Origin: Rhipicephalus microplus
Taxonomy: Eukaryota; Arthropoda; Arachnida; Ixodida; Ixodidae
NCBI RefSeq assembly: GCF_043290135.1
Contig: NC_134704.1
Location: forward strand, 8,861,501 to 8,925,500
Length of the DNA stretch: 64,000 bases
Direction: 5' to 3'
This document shows, one piece after another, positions 28,446 to 41,830 of the stretch. Numbering within the stretch: position 1 is the first letter of the stretch; each line of letters begins with the position of its first letter. The notes beneath the pieces are model-generated. The model was not told where the DNA came from and made no database searches. It saw nothing but the letters and a program-made list of their open reading frames with translations. The translations under genes and the position numbers were made by a program.

Positions 28446-28800
28446 CTTATAAAAAAAAAGTTTTATCTCCCTGAGGGAAGATCGTTCATAAGGTGTTAGG
28501 GTAACACCATAGGTGGTGTGGATATGGTGATGCGTGATAGTGACTGCCTGCTTTTGTTCTACAAACCGGTCAGACTGAAGGTATCGTCCCAAGTTTTTCT
28601 GTTTATAATAATCACTTATCAGTGCAAAAAGCAAATAAACACAAAAAACAAACAAGCGCTACCTGAAATAGATAGGGCCAATCTTCCTACAAAATTCTAG
28701 AAAATCGTTCAAGCTTATTGTGCCCCCCCCCATAGCCACGTAATACAGCCACTTAAACTGCAAACTACGTTAATCATCACTCTCAATTTTTGTTTTTATA

Positions 28801-28977
28801 ATTGATTGATTGATATGTGGAGTTTAACATCCCAAAACCATCATATGATTATGACAGACGCCGTAGTGGAGGGCTCCGTAAATTTAGACCACGTGGGGTT
28901 CTTTAACGTTGTCCCAAATCTGAGCACACGGGCCTACATTTCCGCCTCCATCAGAAATGCAGCCGCCGCAGCCTGAA
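28801..28977 (-). repeat. Tick SINE lacking the head
   Basis: It begins with the tail TTGATTGATTGATATGTGG and ends in GCAGCCGCCGCAGCC, just before the expected B box. Confidence 0.9.
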
Positions 28978-30530
28978 TTCAATTCTGCGTTGTTTTCTAA
29001 GAATTTTGTAAGCTTCAGTGATACTTTTTACATTTCTGCTGGTACCCTGCAAAGCTGACACTTCTTTAACACATACTTCACCTTACTCTGCTGCGCCATT
29101 TTCGAAAGGGCGTTTCCAGAAAAGTACACACGAAGACTTATTTCCTATAACCCAAGGAAGTGGCATAAGTGCCGCATGAGGCCACTTAGGAAGAGTTTTC
29201 AAGAGCCTAAGTTTCTCGCTAAACTTCGAATCATTAGTGAAGCTTTTGCACCTCAAAGGAGAAGGTTTCCAGATTCACTCACCGTAGCTGTGGCAAGTAA
29301 GAATACACAATCGCGCTAGTGCTTTGCGTAGACATATATATATCAAACCACTGAAGCAAAAATTAACCAACAGGCCCGAAGTCCTTGAGCTCATTGGGGC
29401 TCTTAAACCTGAGCAGCCATAACACATTTATCGATCAACTTACCCTCAAGGGCGTGGAAGACAAAACAGACGCCGACAAGAATGGCATAGGACCGCATGA
29501 TCTTCGATCCACGCTATGTTTCAGCGTAGCCGAACGACTAGTACTGCCAGATCCCGTCAGCCTTCGACAATCAACGCGAAGACGTGAGCCGTTCTGTCAA
29601 CGTTTGGATGAGAGGCGGCCGATAAAGCATCTTGGACTGAGCAGATAGCACGCATCTTTCGGCCGTTGCCGTCGGAGCATCTCGAAGGAAGCGCTCGCCT
29701 ACGAAGTCCCACGGCGGACCCACTTGAAAAGTTTTGAGTCCCTATCGCTATCACCCTTAACTGACGCGGCAATGCCCTGAATGTCGCGGTGCTGCCCTCG
29801 CTTGTACGTAGCCACGGGTGGGTTATTACGCCACCGGCCAATTCACGTGGCTTTATCGAGATGTCTGAAGTGTGACGAGTGAGGGCTACCAACGAAGCAT
29901 GTCCAATCAGTTTGACCTGCGAGATCATTGCGCCCGTCGAGAGCACTGATCGTTTCAGAGCTTCGGATGGTTTGGGTGTGGTCTTATATGAGTAGTACGT
30001 AATTGTTGCGCATGCCGGATTCGTAGTGTTAGCAGTAATATCAAAAACGTGTAATATTGTCATACATGTTGACAGGCAAATAAAAAGATATGCACACAAA
30101 CAAATGCCTGTTGCATGGCCCAAACGCCGGAACAATGTGTGCGAAAAAAATATTTTCACGCCCACCCGCACTTATATATACTGAGAAATTGTGCTGGTAT
30201 GATCCCACTTAGCATGTTTTAAGACATAATAGGGTCTCTTTAGGGACGACGCTCCTTAGGGTGTGAGTCGTTGCCTCCTCCATTTGCATGTAGTATGCAT
30301 GTAGCCACCTCTAATTTATGAATTGCTCACTAGATGGTGGAGTGTGTATATGTCCTTAGAAATAATATTACTAGATGTAGCTATTGGCTTGTGTATAGTT
30401 GATGATTAAAGAGAATAGATGGCGCTGATATAAATAATTGTGATGTGCAGTTTTGTAATAATTCACTTATTTTGTCATTCCTGTCAGGATGCCGCAGTGC
30501 CCACCCGGTACAAAGGTGACGACCACAAAC

Positions 30531-30576
30531 ATCATCATCATCATCAACAACATCATCATCATCATCATCATCATCA
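30531..30576. repeat. (CAT)n microsatellite
   Basis: Two CAT/ATC runs are separated by CAACAACAT. The poly-His and poly-Ile frames are artefacts. Confidence 0.95.
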
Positions 30577-30989
30577 CTGCATTTCCACGGAACGTGAATG
30601 GTTATTCTTCGCGCTTGTTCTTCATCTTAATCAGCCACAGCACACATAATGCCTTACATATGTGTAGTGGGTACCTCACTTATCAGCAGAATGATGAATG
30701 GCATAGTGAAGTAGTGAATGCCTCATCATAATCGTCATGACGTTTACTTGCATGTGCTGTGCCGTGATGGAAGAAAGAGAATGTGTGGTCTGGAATGCAC
30801 TTATTCTTCGTCGTCAACAGCGTCACCGAGAGACGACGGCAGACATGGATCGATCCTAAGAAGTTCCGTCCCAAAGAGCACAAATGAAACATGGCCGGCG
30901 TCGAGCCCAACCAAGTACTGAATTTGAGAGTAGCTTTCTGTTGAAACTTTCATGCGTACTATATTACGTCATCAAATCAGCAATTCGTT

Positions 30990-31770
30990 AATCTAGTGAG
31001 AATGATGAAGATGGATAAGCGCTTATTTCACAAAACGGTATAGCGGTACAAGTCCCGCTGCTCCATGTGTGCCTCCTCATTCCAGGAACCCTCTGGCCTT
31101 CGCTGGCTCCTTGGCCGTGGTGACGAACCGTCGTCGTTGGCCTAGGTATTTCGAGACGAGATGGTCCCTCACGTTTAGAGAAAGTATTTATTTGCTTGAC
31201 AGGCATCACGCGTACTCGGCGAAGGTAATGTGTCTGTATGTGTATTCATGGCCACGTGAGGATCATGTAGACCGAGGTGTCGGGTACGCCACATATTGGG
31301 CAAAGATATTCGTGTAATGTTGGGTACAGTCTGTGCATCAGTGCACCATGTATGAAAGTGTTACTTTGAAGTCTTCTCAGTATATGGTGTTGTCCTTTTT
31401 GTTGAGCTTCGAATGAGGTGGCAGGTACTCTCCATGCCAGCCTATGATGTTTCAGTATTGTAGAGTACAGGTGATGGGAACGAACTAAGCCTCCGCGGAC
31501 GCAGTTTTCGCGTCTGGGGAGTGGGAAGGGGTAGCCCAGTAGGCATGATCACGCGCTACGGCATGTGCCACCTCGTTCCCTCCCAACGCCCCGTGCCCAG
31601 GATCCCATGTCGCACAAGTGTACGCTGTCGGAGTGCTTCGGCGCTTCCAAATTTCGAGTGCTTGGGTCAAGACACGGCCTTGGGAGTAGTTTCGCGTGAC
31701 TGCATGCTTGCGAATTTGTGACGACCACAGCTGCATCCAAGCACGTGGTGGTGTAGCTAGCGTGATTGCC
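30990..31770 (-). pseudogene. LINE ORF2 remnant: RNase H and zinc knuckle
   Basis: On the minus strand an RNase H end (TWDPGHGALGGNEVAHAVAR, about 31570-31630) is followed by the LINE tail LRRLQSNTFIHGALMHRLYP and the knuckle CPICGVPD (about 31280). Frames shift between the parts. This architecture belongs to I/Jockey-type LINEs that carry their own RNase H. The reverse transcriptase is absent. Confidence 0.75.
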
Positions 31771-32934
31771 GCCTCTTCTTGGTGTAGTTTCCGGGCTTCG
31801 GGCGCGAACTGTGGCAGATTTGAGCTCTATGGCTCAAATGACATAGCATAATTAGTTTCCCTGTGTGGCAGCATACACGTGATAGTGCAAACAAATGACA
31901 TTCGCGCTAAATGGGATTAGATTTGTCACGTGACTGGTAGTAGAAGTCGTGCTTACCGTAGCGCCGAGCATGAGTACACAAAATGTGTCACGTAGGCTGG
32001 AAAAGTAGAAGCCGGAAGTAATATTCTCCTTTTTCTTAACCTTCCCCGATTCTCTTGGAAACGCTCCTAACCTGGTTCAGCCAAGCCTCGAGAATCGGAG
32101 GCATTGCAAGCTTTCTGCTCTAAGTAATGCCCATTTTTGACCAGACGACGACGGCATGTGATGCCGTCATGCGCTGATGTGATGTGCCGATGGCCACCAG
32201 TGGGCAATTACTGCCCTTACAAGTGCGGCCCTAACGCGAAGTCTCCAAAGCACCACATTTTCACAGCGAGTTAAACCATTAAGGAGGTATAAGTGTGCTG
32301 TTTACAGCAGCGATAAATGGAGTCGAGGGCAACGAGAGTTCTGCTTGCTTTATGAGGTTCACCTGACCTGAAAATCATCTTTGTGCGCGTCATTGATCCC
32401 AATTCATTTTGCTCTTTGATCTGTTGGGACCATACCTTGTGCTAATACTGCGACTCGGAGAAAGTGTTACAAGGCCCCCCGCCTTTTCCCACCGTTAAAC
32501 GACCTGACAAAAACAGTTATCTCAAGAGATAAACGTGTGACAATGTCAAAGACCCTGTCTATATGTACAACCTCGTCTAGATAAGGACATCTTCTGCAAA
32601 GAAAGCTGGCAGACTGTCGTACTTGTCCACAACACAATGAACTGTTCATCGCGCGCAATTTTCGCACTGCTGACGATGACACTGCAAAGGCCGTAAAGAT
32701 CAATCACGAGACTTGGCACGGGATGCTGGTATGTTGAGCACTGGCAGACACCTACTGCGACCTTGACTTGTCAATTTCGAGCGAAGCTCTGTAAGATCGA
32801 AAGGTGACCCAAGCACCGAGAGGACTCGAAAGGTAAGACGTTCCGAACCGATAGCCGTGCTTGCATGCAAATAATTTAGAACGCTTGAATGTTGCCTGGA
32901 ATGCCAAAGTAAGGTGGTAAATTTCAGTGGCGAA
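31771..32934. other. Intergenic sequence without a recognised feature
   Basis: Short frames only. A 78-codon minus-strand frame at 32467-32703 matches nothing I know. Confidence 0.5.
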
Positions 32935-33800
32935 GCTCCCTATAGCAGCACCCGTTCGTCCCTCGTAGCCGTAGTAGTAATGTGTAACAAGTAATACATT
33001 GTGACCTCCAAGGTGGTGCCGGTGAGAGATTTCTTCTGTGCGTTGTTAAATGATAAAAGATAGTGCTCAATGTACATGCCGATAGTTGTTAAGGGGGAAT
33101 GAGAGACAGGAGAATTCGGCTTTTAGTTAACGCGCACGCTGCAAATTTGTTATTGGTTAACGCACAGAAGACAACAAAGGGTTGCTATACGTTATACTCG
33201 CTGGGCGTAACCTCCTAGGTTTTAGAAAGGTTTAGTGAGCGTTGGGCCGCAGTGCCATGAATACAGTGAACTAGTATATACCATGAACTCGAGGTGGTTA
33301 AAGGTGGAAAGTATAACACGAAGCGCAAGCCGTAAGAAAGTGTACGTGTGCCTCCACTCGTTCAGTCCTTGGAATGTCCGCTGGATGGCGGTGCTTCTAT
33401 ATGAGGAATATATGATGAAAAGATGTGAAATGGCGGTACTTGGAGTGTTGAATAGGTGGACGAACGGACACGCAGACAGATGCATGGACGGACGCACGGA
33501 TGGCTGCATATGGACGGACGCAGGAGCAGATGCATGGACGAAAGCAGGGACGGACACACAGATGAACGTGCGGACGCACGAACAGACACACGCGCGGACG
33601 GGCGGATGGACGCACGGGAGGCCACACAGACACACGCATGGATGAACGGAAGCAAGAACGAATGGACGGACGGATGCTTCGCCCCACTATCCATCATTCA
33701 CTCCGTGGATATGCTGCCATTTTTTTTGGAAACCACTATCCATCATTCACTCCGTGGATATGCTGCCATTTTTTTGGAAACTACTGACGTTCTTCCAACA
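32935..33800 (+). repeat. Minisatellite-bearing dispersed repeat, copy 2
   Basis: This is a homologue of 12200-12985. Around 33029-33171 it carries an inverted pair (TTCTGTGCGTTGTTAAA and its near-complement GGTTAACGCACAGAAG) that brackets a segment reversed relative to copy 1. The GGACG minisatellite lies at about 33460-33680. A unit of about 49 bp containing CATCATTCACTCCGTGGAT is tandemly duplicated at 33685-33781. Confidence 0.85.
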
Positions 33801-35442
33801 GAAACTCGCGGCAAGAGTGGTGCTTTCGGTATTGAGAAAGGGTAATTTCCTGAAATGGAAAGAATCGCTTTCAAAATCATCCATTCAGTGGTATAGATAA
33901 CACAGTAGGACAAATGATAAATTCAGTGTTAACCGTATAGACGCAACGCCCGTGTCACGACTCTCTTGCATCGTGTCTTTTGAGTGTAGCCGAAGAGGAA
34001 AGTCAGAAAAAACACTCGTGCTCAAAATGAGTACATCTCGGTATCGTTCATGTATGCACTCGACCGCTACTCAGTACCGCTTAACACAAAACTTTAGCCG
34101 AGTGTTATTTTCACACGTTCAATATAGGTGGAAACTCGCACACCCTCTCACCCTTCTTGACTAACTCATTTGCTCCTGTTGCTGCTTTTCGGGCCCCAAA
34201 AGGAGAGAATGGGAAAATTCAAAAATTATTTTCTTCCTTAAATAATAAATTGTAACGATAAAACCTGTCACATGAAAAGAAGTGTTCATTTGCATTGGAG
34301 ATAGCTATAAAGATGATTTTCATTGCACCCCCAAATGGTGCAAATTGCGTCTCAATATGGACAAAAATGAAGATATTGCGAAATCCATAATTTTTTTTGT
34401 CGCAAAGTTTAACAACTTGAGAAGTTTAAATATATTTCTACACAGAATATACCTTCTGTTGAATAAGTATTCATCGCTCAGATATTCACACAAAGTGCAG
34501 TAATGCAATAGAAAAAAAATACAAATTTAACACATTTTGGCTGAATTTTTGGAGGCGTATGTGGCAGAAAAATTGCATTAGTAATGCTGAGCTTCAAAAA
34601 CCTTACACAAGCAACTTTACTGAACATGCAAACTAAATTTGGTATAGAAAGGAAGAACGGTACATTTAAAATAACTTTTTTTACAAACACCCGGACGACA
34701 TTCTGGGAACTTCAGAGGCACCCTTGAGAGCAAAAAAAAAAACTGTGCAAAATACTCTAGCAATGTACTGTTTTCCATACCTTAAATTTTTCAAAGGCGA
34801 AGCCGCTCTTTCACTAGCCTGAGTAACGCAGTCCCTCCGTCCACACCACTCGCCACGCCACAGTTGTTGGAGCGGTGCCGAGTAGCTCACGCCCTCCTAG
34901 CAGTCCGTGGTGACGTCTCTCCCTCGCATGCCCCGCGCTCACCACGTGTCAGCTCTCTCTCGCTTCACCCTCCCCACCGCTTGCAACGCTCAAGTCCACT
35001 CCTAAAGTGGGCGTCATCTCACTGGCGCCACCTCTCTCTGTCTGTCGGCGAGAAACCGCGAGCTGGTGGGTGCGCACGCTGCGCGCGCCTCGAGGATCTC
35101 GGGGCGCCGATTTTTCGGACAGCGCGCCCCTGCTTGCCGCGGCGTCCTTCCCGCTAGTGTGCGTGTACCTTTCCCGGCTGCCGTCGGCGTTGCCAGGGTT
35201 AGCGAAGCCAATCACGTTCGCGAATTGCGACGTCAACGCCGACAAGGTGAGTGCTAGGGAAGCCGATTGGAAGCTTCGGTAGTGAAAGACCAGCAACACC
35301 GACAAGGTGCGAGTCCAGAGCACCAATTGCGTTTGAGAACACAGACGGCGCGTGGGTAACACCGATGAGACGCGATCCAAAGAAGCCGAGAGCAAGCGTC
35401 TTCAACAATTGCCGCCTACCGCGTCTTTCCGTGTCAAACATT
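33801..35442. other. Intergenic sequence; AT-rich then GC-rich, no gene recognised
   Basis: 33800-34790 is AT-rich. 34860-35440 is notably richer in G+C with several CpG and overlapping short frames on both strands, none with a recognisable domain. An unannotated first exon or promoter cannot be excluded there. Confidence 0.45.
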
Positions 35443-35926
35443 AGAGAGTTTTAGTACTGCGGAATGCTGCTACGTACACACCACGCAAGCGCCTTGCGTT
35501 ACGTGGCGCCGTTTGCCACTAATCGGCTTTTAGTACGCCGTAGTACCCGCGAACGTAACAAGCGTGAAGCGTGTTGCGCCATCTGGTAGATAAAAATAGA
35601 AGCACGTGTTGTTAATAGCCAATATGAGTCAATCCAAGTGTTATAGCCAGATTATGGCCATAATTTAAGCCACAGGGCCAGTCGGTGCTTTCCTTCGATG
35701 CCGCCATTTTGCAAAACGAAGTCTCGCGCTGTTGCGAACTTGTTCGAGAGCGGCGTGATCAGCTCATACGTACGCACGCACGCATCTCATGCGTGCGTAC
35801 GTAGCGGCTGCGTACGTAACGCGATACGTGCGCGTTGCGGTCTGCGCATGCGCACTACGCAGAACGTGGCGTCCTTACGTACGCAACGCCGCCACGTGCG
35901 CAGCGTACGCAGTACTAAAACTCTCT
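35443..35926. mobile_element. Terminal-inverted-repeat element (MITE-like), 484 bp
   Basis: The ends AGAGAGTTTTAGTACTGCG and CGCAGTACTAAAACTCTCT are perfect 19 bp inverted repeats, flanked on both sides by ATT (35440-35442 and 35927-35929). No transposase is encoded. The right part is dense in CGTACG and GCGTACG palindromes. A 3 bp duplication would suit a PIF/Harbinger-like element, though TWA is more usual. Confidence 0.8.
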
Positions 35927-35929
35927 ATT

Positions 35930-38900
35930 TACTCGAGTAAACGCCGCACCGAGTTTCACTTCAAACCGTTCTTCCAGCACCCGCGTCGACGCCCATTTCA
36001 ACCGGGTCAACGTCGCGCTCACCGCTGCTGTTTCGCATCCCATCAGCGTTCCCTTCGGGGAGATGGTCCATGGCTTTCTCAAATACATTTGAGATGGTCG
36101 CCAAAATGACTGGCACGCTTGGCATGGAATAACCCCTACTATGAAATAGGGCGATTTCAATGAAAGTCGTTGAACAGTCGGCTCCGGTCCTGTCAATATT
36201 TTGTCTTCTCCTCGTCAAATATAGCGCTACAATATTTTAAGTATACGAATTGCTTAGCGAACCAGCGTGGATCTATGGAAACTTGCCGGCCTCATAATAA
36301 GAATATTTCTTGGCATTTCAAATCATAAAACCCTGATATGACAATGAGGGACGCTGGGCTCAGTAAATTTTGGCCAGTGGGTTTTTTTAACATGACCCTT
36401 AATCTTAATACATGGGCCTCAAGCATTTGTACCTCCACCGAAAATGCTGCCGCCACCGTAATTGCCTTCCCCGTGGCATGAAGTTAACCTTCTGGCCTGG
36501 CTCACTCACGCTATAGTGTCTTCACTGCTGTGAGAGTGGGTAGGACATGTCGAAGGTTAAAGCTAAAAAAAAAAAGAGGTTTCTGTAAGATCCCACCGAC
36601 AAATCTGTTGCAATTCGTCCCTTCCGGCTGTTCTTTGCTTTGTTGCTACCATAGCCACAAGAGCGTTTGTGATTGTGCACACAATTTTCTGCGCTAGACA
36701 AAATATCAAACGTTAAGAGTAGGCAAATTCAGTTTGATTTTTGGTAGTTGCGACTTCTATCACACTGGTTTAGTGGTATTATTACCGACGCCTTTGTTTT
36801 TATCTCTTTTTATTTCTATAAGTATGAGCTACTAATCAACAACTTATTTCCAAGCCAATCACTTGTTGATTAACCATTTTGATTTACCAAACAAATCAAC
36901 TTCTGATCCATGGCCTAGCCACGGGGTGGGTGGCGCCAAGTAACCGAGTAACAAACTTCTGAAAGTAGTCAGTCTCGCAGTTGCGCTTCACTTGCGGAAG
37001 GCAGGAATGCACGAGTGTCGAGACGAAGGCAAACCAGAGTGTTCATAAACAACCCGCTGACCTGTATAACGTCATTTCCTGTGCTTTTAGAGGTAAAAAA
37101 AAAGGGCTGCGGTCACGGCAGTAAATGCACATGAGGCCACTAGCTTGTGTACCGAGAGTTGTCCTATTTCTCTGTCTTGTGCGGTAATATAGTTTCACAT
37201 CGCGATCCGAAATGCAGCTGCATGAGACCTCTAATGGCTTCAGCGGCATTTTCGCCAAAGGAAGCGGGCAGGAATGCTATGGCATCGCACCCGCTAGTCC
37301 TAGCGCGAAAAAGTCCGCAATGCGTGAACTTCCTTTCATTAAAATAACCCCAATTATCTCTTCTGCTTAAACTGCGTTGCTGCGGAGATGTCCAGGCTGA
37401 TATCACGTTGGCTACTTCATTTCTCAAAGTTCTGCAGTGCAAGAAAAAATCAGTTATCCAAAAACAAGAATGAACAAGTAAAGAAAAAAAACAAAGCCAT
37501 CTGAAACTTGCAAAGAAAATAGCATGATATATGGTGTACAGTTCCCTTGCGGGAGCTTTGAATTTGAACATTGTATATATCTATCCAAGATTTCTATTCT
37601 CATACGGACGAACAAATCAGTCCGTATATATAGCAACACATAGCTGCTGATCACAAGTGCCGATGTAGTCCAGTAACCAGTATACGTATTTCAGGAAGAT
37701 GTTCGACTTTTGCTGAAAATGCTTTTTCTGGCCGGAGTCCAAGTAATTTTTTCTGAGAGATGGGGTCTGTCCAAACTTGCTAGTTTCTACTCTTACATTT
37801 CTTTTCTCTCAGTTGCGTGCATTGCGCATTCCAAAAGTATCTTAAAAAATATTTTCAACAACAACAATGAACTAGCTTTTTTATGGGCCCCTAAGGGTCT
37901 CTAACACTATTTCCGTTCAGTGTGATAAGACTAGGAAAATCTGCCAGCCGCGAATGTCTAGTAATTGTTCAATTAAATGTGGTCATTTTTCGCGGTACCT
38001 GCTGTTTGTACCTACCTGACCTCGCGTTCACGCGATCGACAAATGACTGGCAGCCTGACTTCCGTGTCAGTGATTCTTATCCGCCCCTCGCTATCGTTGA
38101 GGTCGCCCTCGGCTTTCTCTTCTAAGGATCGGCGCCAACTGCCGAGTGACTGAGACTCCTCGCACAACGCTCCTGGGACTCGCTCCGCGGCGGTTGGAAC
38201 CGGAGCGACTCACAACGTTCACCGTGCCCGCAGACAGTCCTGGTAAGTGGATCATGACGTTTCGTTTTTTTGTCAACCTTCAGGATCGGGCTAATTATTT
38301 GCCGCCATTGTTTCACAAGGCGCTGTTAAGATGTGTGAAATGCGTGAACGAGTAACTAAAGAAAAGGACAGGGCAGGTGGCGCATAAATTTTGAACCGCT
38401 TATTTTATCCAAAGCACGTCAAAGATAGCAGGTCTTGACACACGAAATTATAGAGGTGCCTTTAATAATTAAATATTAAAATTGCGTAAGCTCTTCATAT
38501 ATTGCCTCGAATGAGGAAGCCTCTAACTTTGTTGACAACCGCCACATTAGTTAACAATATGCACGCGGAACACGATCACCTGCTATGACTTGCTTTTATG
38601 AACACCACGCTGTGCCACAGTACCTGCTGTCTTCAATCTTTGGCACACTTTTGCGTAAATAAACAGTTGAAAGTTTGTGCAACCACTAGTCCATGGCTCT
38701 TGTTCCATTAGTCATTTGTGCATTTCTCTCAGCGCAGCTAGATTACAATGTCGTACCAACTAGCCCGAATCGAAGCTTTCCTAAATGTTATTTATGTGTT
38801 TGTTCTAGATGTCCTGATTGTGCATACGCAGAGGCGCACTTGGCCATTCAGTTCGATTGAAGCAAAGCGTATAAAGCGGCGAATCGGCAAACGACAAGTC

Positions 38901-39874
38901 ATTGCGGATGTATTCGCAATAGATTAGGTCGTATATTAAGGAACATGAATAAACCTAGGACGAAAAACCAGAAAAAGAAACATCCTAACTCTTTTCTGGC
39001 ACTCTAAGAGCAGACACTGTGTTCGACAGAATGAAGCTTTCTCGTTGGTGGAAAACCCATTGTCCCACATTATTCACCCCTTTCAGCATACTTATGTTTC
39101 GCTAATCATAGATACTGCAGTGCAGTGGCGTACAGTTGAGTTCTTGCTATACGCAGCCGCAAGCAATACCAGTCGTTGATCTACCAGAGCCGATATATCG
39201 AATGTGACATAGAACTACAGTACTACACGCTGATGCTTCAGAGCTGTGCAAGTAATTTAGGTCTTCAAAGAAATGGCAATGGCACGTAGGACTTCCTCAA
39301 GAATGCATGGGGCTATAGTGTGAACAGCTTTCTGTAAATAGCACTTAATCACTACAACCCTTCCCCTTCAGTATACTTCGTCTAACCGCGGCGTTTCCCT
39401 CAGATAACAAGTGGTTGCCGCCTGTGGTAACATTCGTGATGATGTCTTCTTGGACCCTGCCAAAACCTACGCTGACTCAGTGGTCTCTACTAATCCGTAG
39501 AACGAGTTGAGGGTGAAAAATGCGGAGATGCACAATTTTTCATGTTTCGACATATTCTAGACTGTGGTTTTTTTATAGTATAATATATAAGGAGATGTTG
39601 GTGCACAAGTAGGGTACCAGCTACTCCTTCGCCTTTGATTGAATATTGGACATTCATCTTCTGGACGAAAAAAAAAAGTCACAGCTTTGCCGCAGAGGCG
39701 AAGCAATGAACGCGATAGCAACAAGTTGGAAGGTCACGGGAAGAATGGCAAGCAGATCGAAATGTGCTTGTGCGTTTCTCACGCACAAATGACGCACGAA
39801 ACGTACTCTCAGGTATGCAGATGAACGCGAATAAGCGTCTCAGTTGTTACTTCTCTGTGTCTGAAAAAAAAAAT
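35930..39874. other. Intergenic sequence, largely unrecognised
   Basis: It contains one worn SINE (36315-36475). The frames at 37043-37571 and 38091-38355 carry no domain I recognise. Confidence 0.5.
36315..36475 (-). repeat. Tick SINE, strongly diverged
   Basis: The order AATCATAAAACCCTGATATG, GAGGGACGCTGGGCTC, ACATGGGCCTCAAGCATTTG and CACCGAAAATGCTGCCGCC follows the SINE consensus with many substitutions. Confidence 0.7.
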
Positions 39875-40112
39875 GCCCCGCCGCGGTGGTTTAGTGGCTA
39901 AGGTACTCGGCTGCTGACCCGCAGGTCGCGGGATCAAATGCCGGCTGTGACGGCTGCATTTCAGATGGAGGCGGAAATGTTGTAGGCCCGTGTGCCCAGA
40001 TTTGGGTGCATGTTAAAGAATCGCAGGGGGTCGAAATTCCTGAAGCCCTCCACTACGGCGTCTCTCATAATCATATGGTGATTTTGGGACGTTAAAATCC
40101 CACATATCAATA
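39875..40112 (+). repeat. Near full-length tick SINE
   Basis: The tRNA-like head GCCCCGCCGCGGTGGTTTAG carries an A-box-like TAGTGGCTAAGG. The B box reads GGGATCAAATGCC, a change from GGTTCGAATCC that probably weakens it. It ends in CCCACATATCAATATCA. Confidence 0.92.
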
Positions 40113-40135
40113 TCATATACCCTTTTATCTCGACA

Positions 40136-41390
40136 AGTTGACCAAACACTGTCCATGATCTGGCGGGTTTCAAATCGCTGCTCCGGGCTTGAAGAAGAGG
40201 ACCTACTGCGCTTGGTGAAGGCCTGCGTGATGAATCAGCTGACATGTATATCACTTGCCCTTCCAGTGGTTGACACAATCGCAAGAACTACGCATAGATT
40301 CCATGATCCACAAAGCGACAAAGCTGGCCCACGGCGTTCCGAACTACACTTACACACGTCTTCTTCATAAGTTAGGGACACACAACATACTGGACGAGCT
40401 GCTCGAGGCAGATTGGGTCAGTCAGCGCCAACGTCTGCGATACGTAAAATACCAACTGTTCATCCCTTACCACGTAACACGCACCCCCAGCATGGCAAGA
40501 GACGGCGCGAATCCCGCGTACGATCCGAGACATCCCGGAATCACCTACTCTTTACACGGGCACAGCCTGAACTCACGAAAGTCATACCTCGGTACTGTTA
40601 AATGGCACAGATTCCCTGCAGGACGCGGCTGCAATGCGTGGGACGCATGCCGCTCACGGCGAAATATACGATACGCCATCCGTGTTTGCCGTGAGGTGTG
40701 CATATTGACAGACTCATAACAGGCATGTCGGGCCTTTCTATTAGGACATGACATCTCAATAGCGGCACACCGAATTCTCAATCAAACTCCGCTAACCGAG
40801 TCAAACGGTACTTTTCGAATCCACTTACTCTGGACTTCTGGTCATGCCTCTCTGCCGGGCAATGACTGCACACACACTGTTGCTCGCGAAATTTCCCTCC
40901 GGGTGACCCAGCAAGGTGAGGCGACCATTTCGGGATGGGGGAATCCTCTTCTTCCAACGACATTCTTCGTCACTATAGGAACGTCCGTTGCACTCACAGC
41001 GCTTTACCGCCATCTTTCTCCCGATAGGAGGCAGCAGCGTTACGCCAGCTACAGACTAAAACTTTCCTCAACCCGATATGTCTTCATAATTTCTACCCAC
41101 AGTGCTATGCAGACCATTGCCCCGGCTGTAGAAACTCGCCCACGACCTTCCATGTCTCGATCGAGTGCACTGCAAACATCTTGCGTCCCTTACCTGCTTT
41201 CCTTCACTCTTTACGTAACGAGGAGCCGTGGGACGATGCTCTCGGCGATGGACCTCCGGAGGTCCTCCGAGCTATGATACAGCGGGCCCGACTCGTCGCT
41301 GGAGCGTTTCTAGGAACCCCGGACTAAGGGTTCCTCCCACGCCCTCCTTCTCCACGCGTTTATGAATAAATACTTTTTTCTGTCTATGCG
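40136..41390 (+). pseudogene. LINE ORF2 3' remnant
   Basis: Plus-strand frames give the C-terminal part of a LINE reverse transcriptase (EEEDLLRLVKACVMNQL, then HKATKLAHGVPNYTYTRLL and LGTHNILDELLEADW), followed after many frameshifts and stops by an RNase H region. The final knuckle region is near 41100-41200, and the end reads PPEVLRAMIQRARLVAGAF. AATAAATAC near 41364 closes the element. It is not functional. Confidence 0.75.
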
Positions 41391-41684
41391 AACAATATCG
41401 TTAGTAAAATAACTGATTTACAGGAATTTGCTCCAACACACTGCGCATCGGGGACCCTCGCAGTCCTAAAGACACAGTAAGTCAGATGATGTGATCAATG
41501 CAATAAATCCACAATATCCAATAAAAGGTCTCTACAATATCCAATCCGCAATATCCAATGAAATTTCTCTAAAGCGCTTCAAGTCACGAAGATTATGCAG
41601 CTCAGACGAACGAACAAGCTATTTTTTACATTGCGGCGAAACAATGCCACAGTTCTATCCAGCAACGTTTATAATTAGACTCGC

Positions 41685-41830
41685 CACGGTGCTGATCCGA
41701 AGGTCGCGGAATCAAATCCCGGTCATGGCTGCTGCATTTTTGTTGGCGGTGGGAAAGCTCGAGGCCCGTAAATGGAGTACTCCACTACGGCGTTTCTCTT
41801 AATCAGATCGTTGTTATAAAACCGTTGAAT
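41685..41830 (+). repeat. Tick SINE, internally deleted
   Basis: GAAGGTCGCGGAATCAAATC is the B-box part; GAGGCCCGTAAATGGAGTAC joins the middle directly to ACTCCACTACGGCG, so the central part is deleted. Confidence 0.75.

Larger units (their letters stand above)
28446..30989. other. Intergenic sequence, mostly unrecognised
   Basis: It holds a SINE (28801-28977), a (CAT)n run (30531-30576), a segment at 30232-30430 resembling 51231-51390, and a partial tRNA-derived repeat (30640-30730). A 204-codon minus-strand frame at 29557-30171 resembles no family I know. Confidence 0.55.

Noticed and set aside
29557..30171. 204-codon minus-strand frame
   Set aside because: No family resemblance, no splice or start context, and low-complexity composition does not explain it either; left unannotated as a gene.
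32467..32703. Candidate secreted small protein
   Set aside because: The start has some hydrophobic character but no clear signal peptide, and no exon structure or homology supports it.
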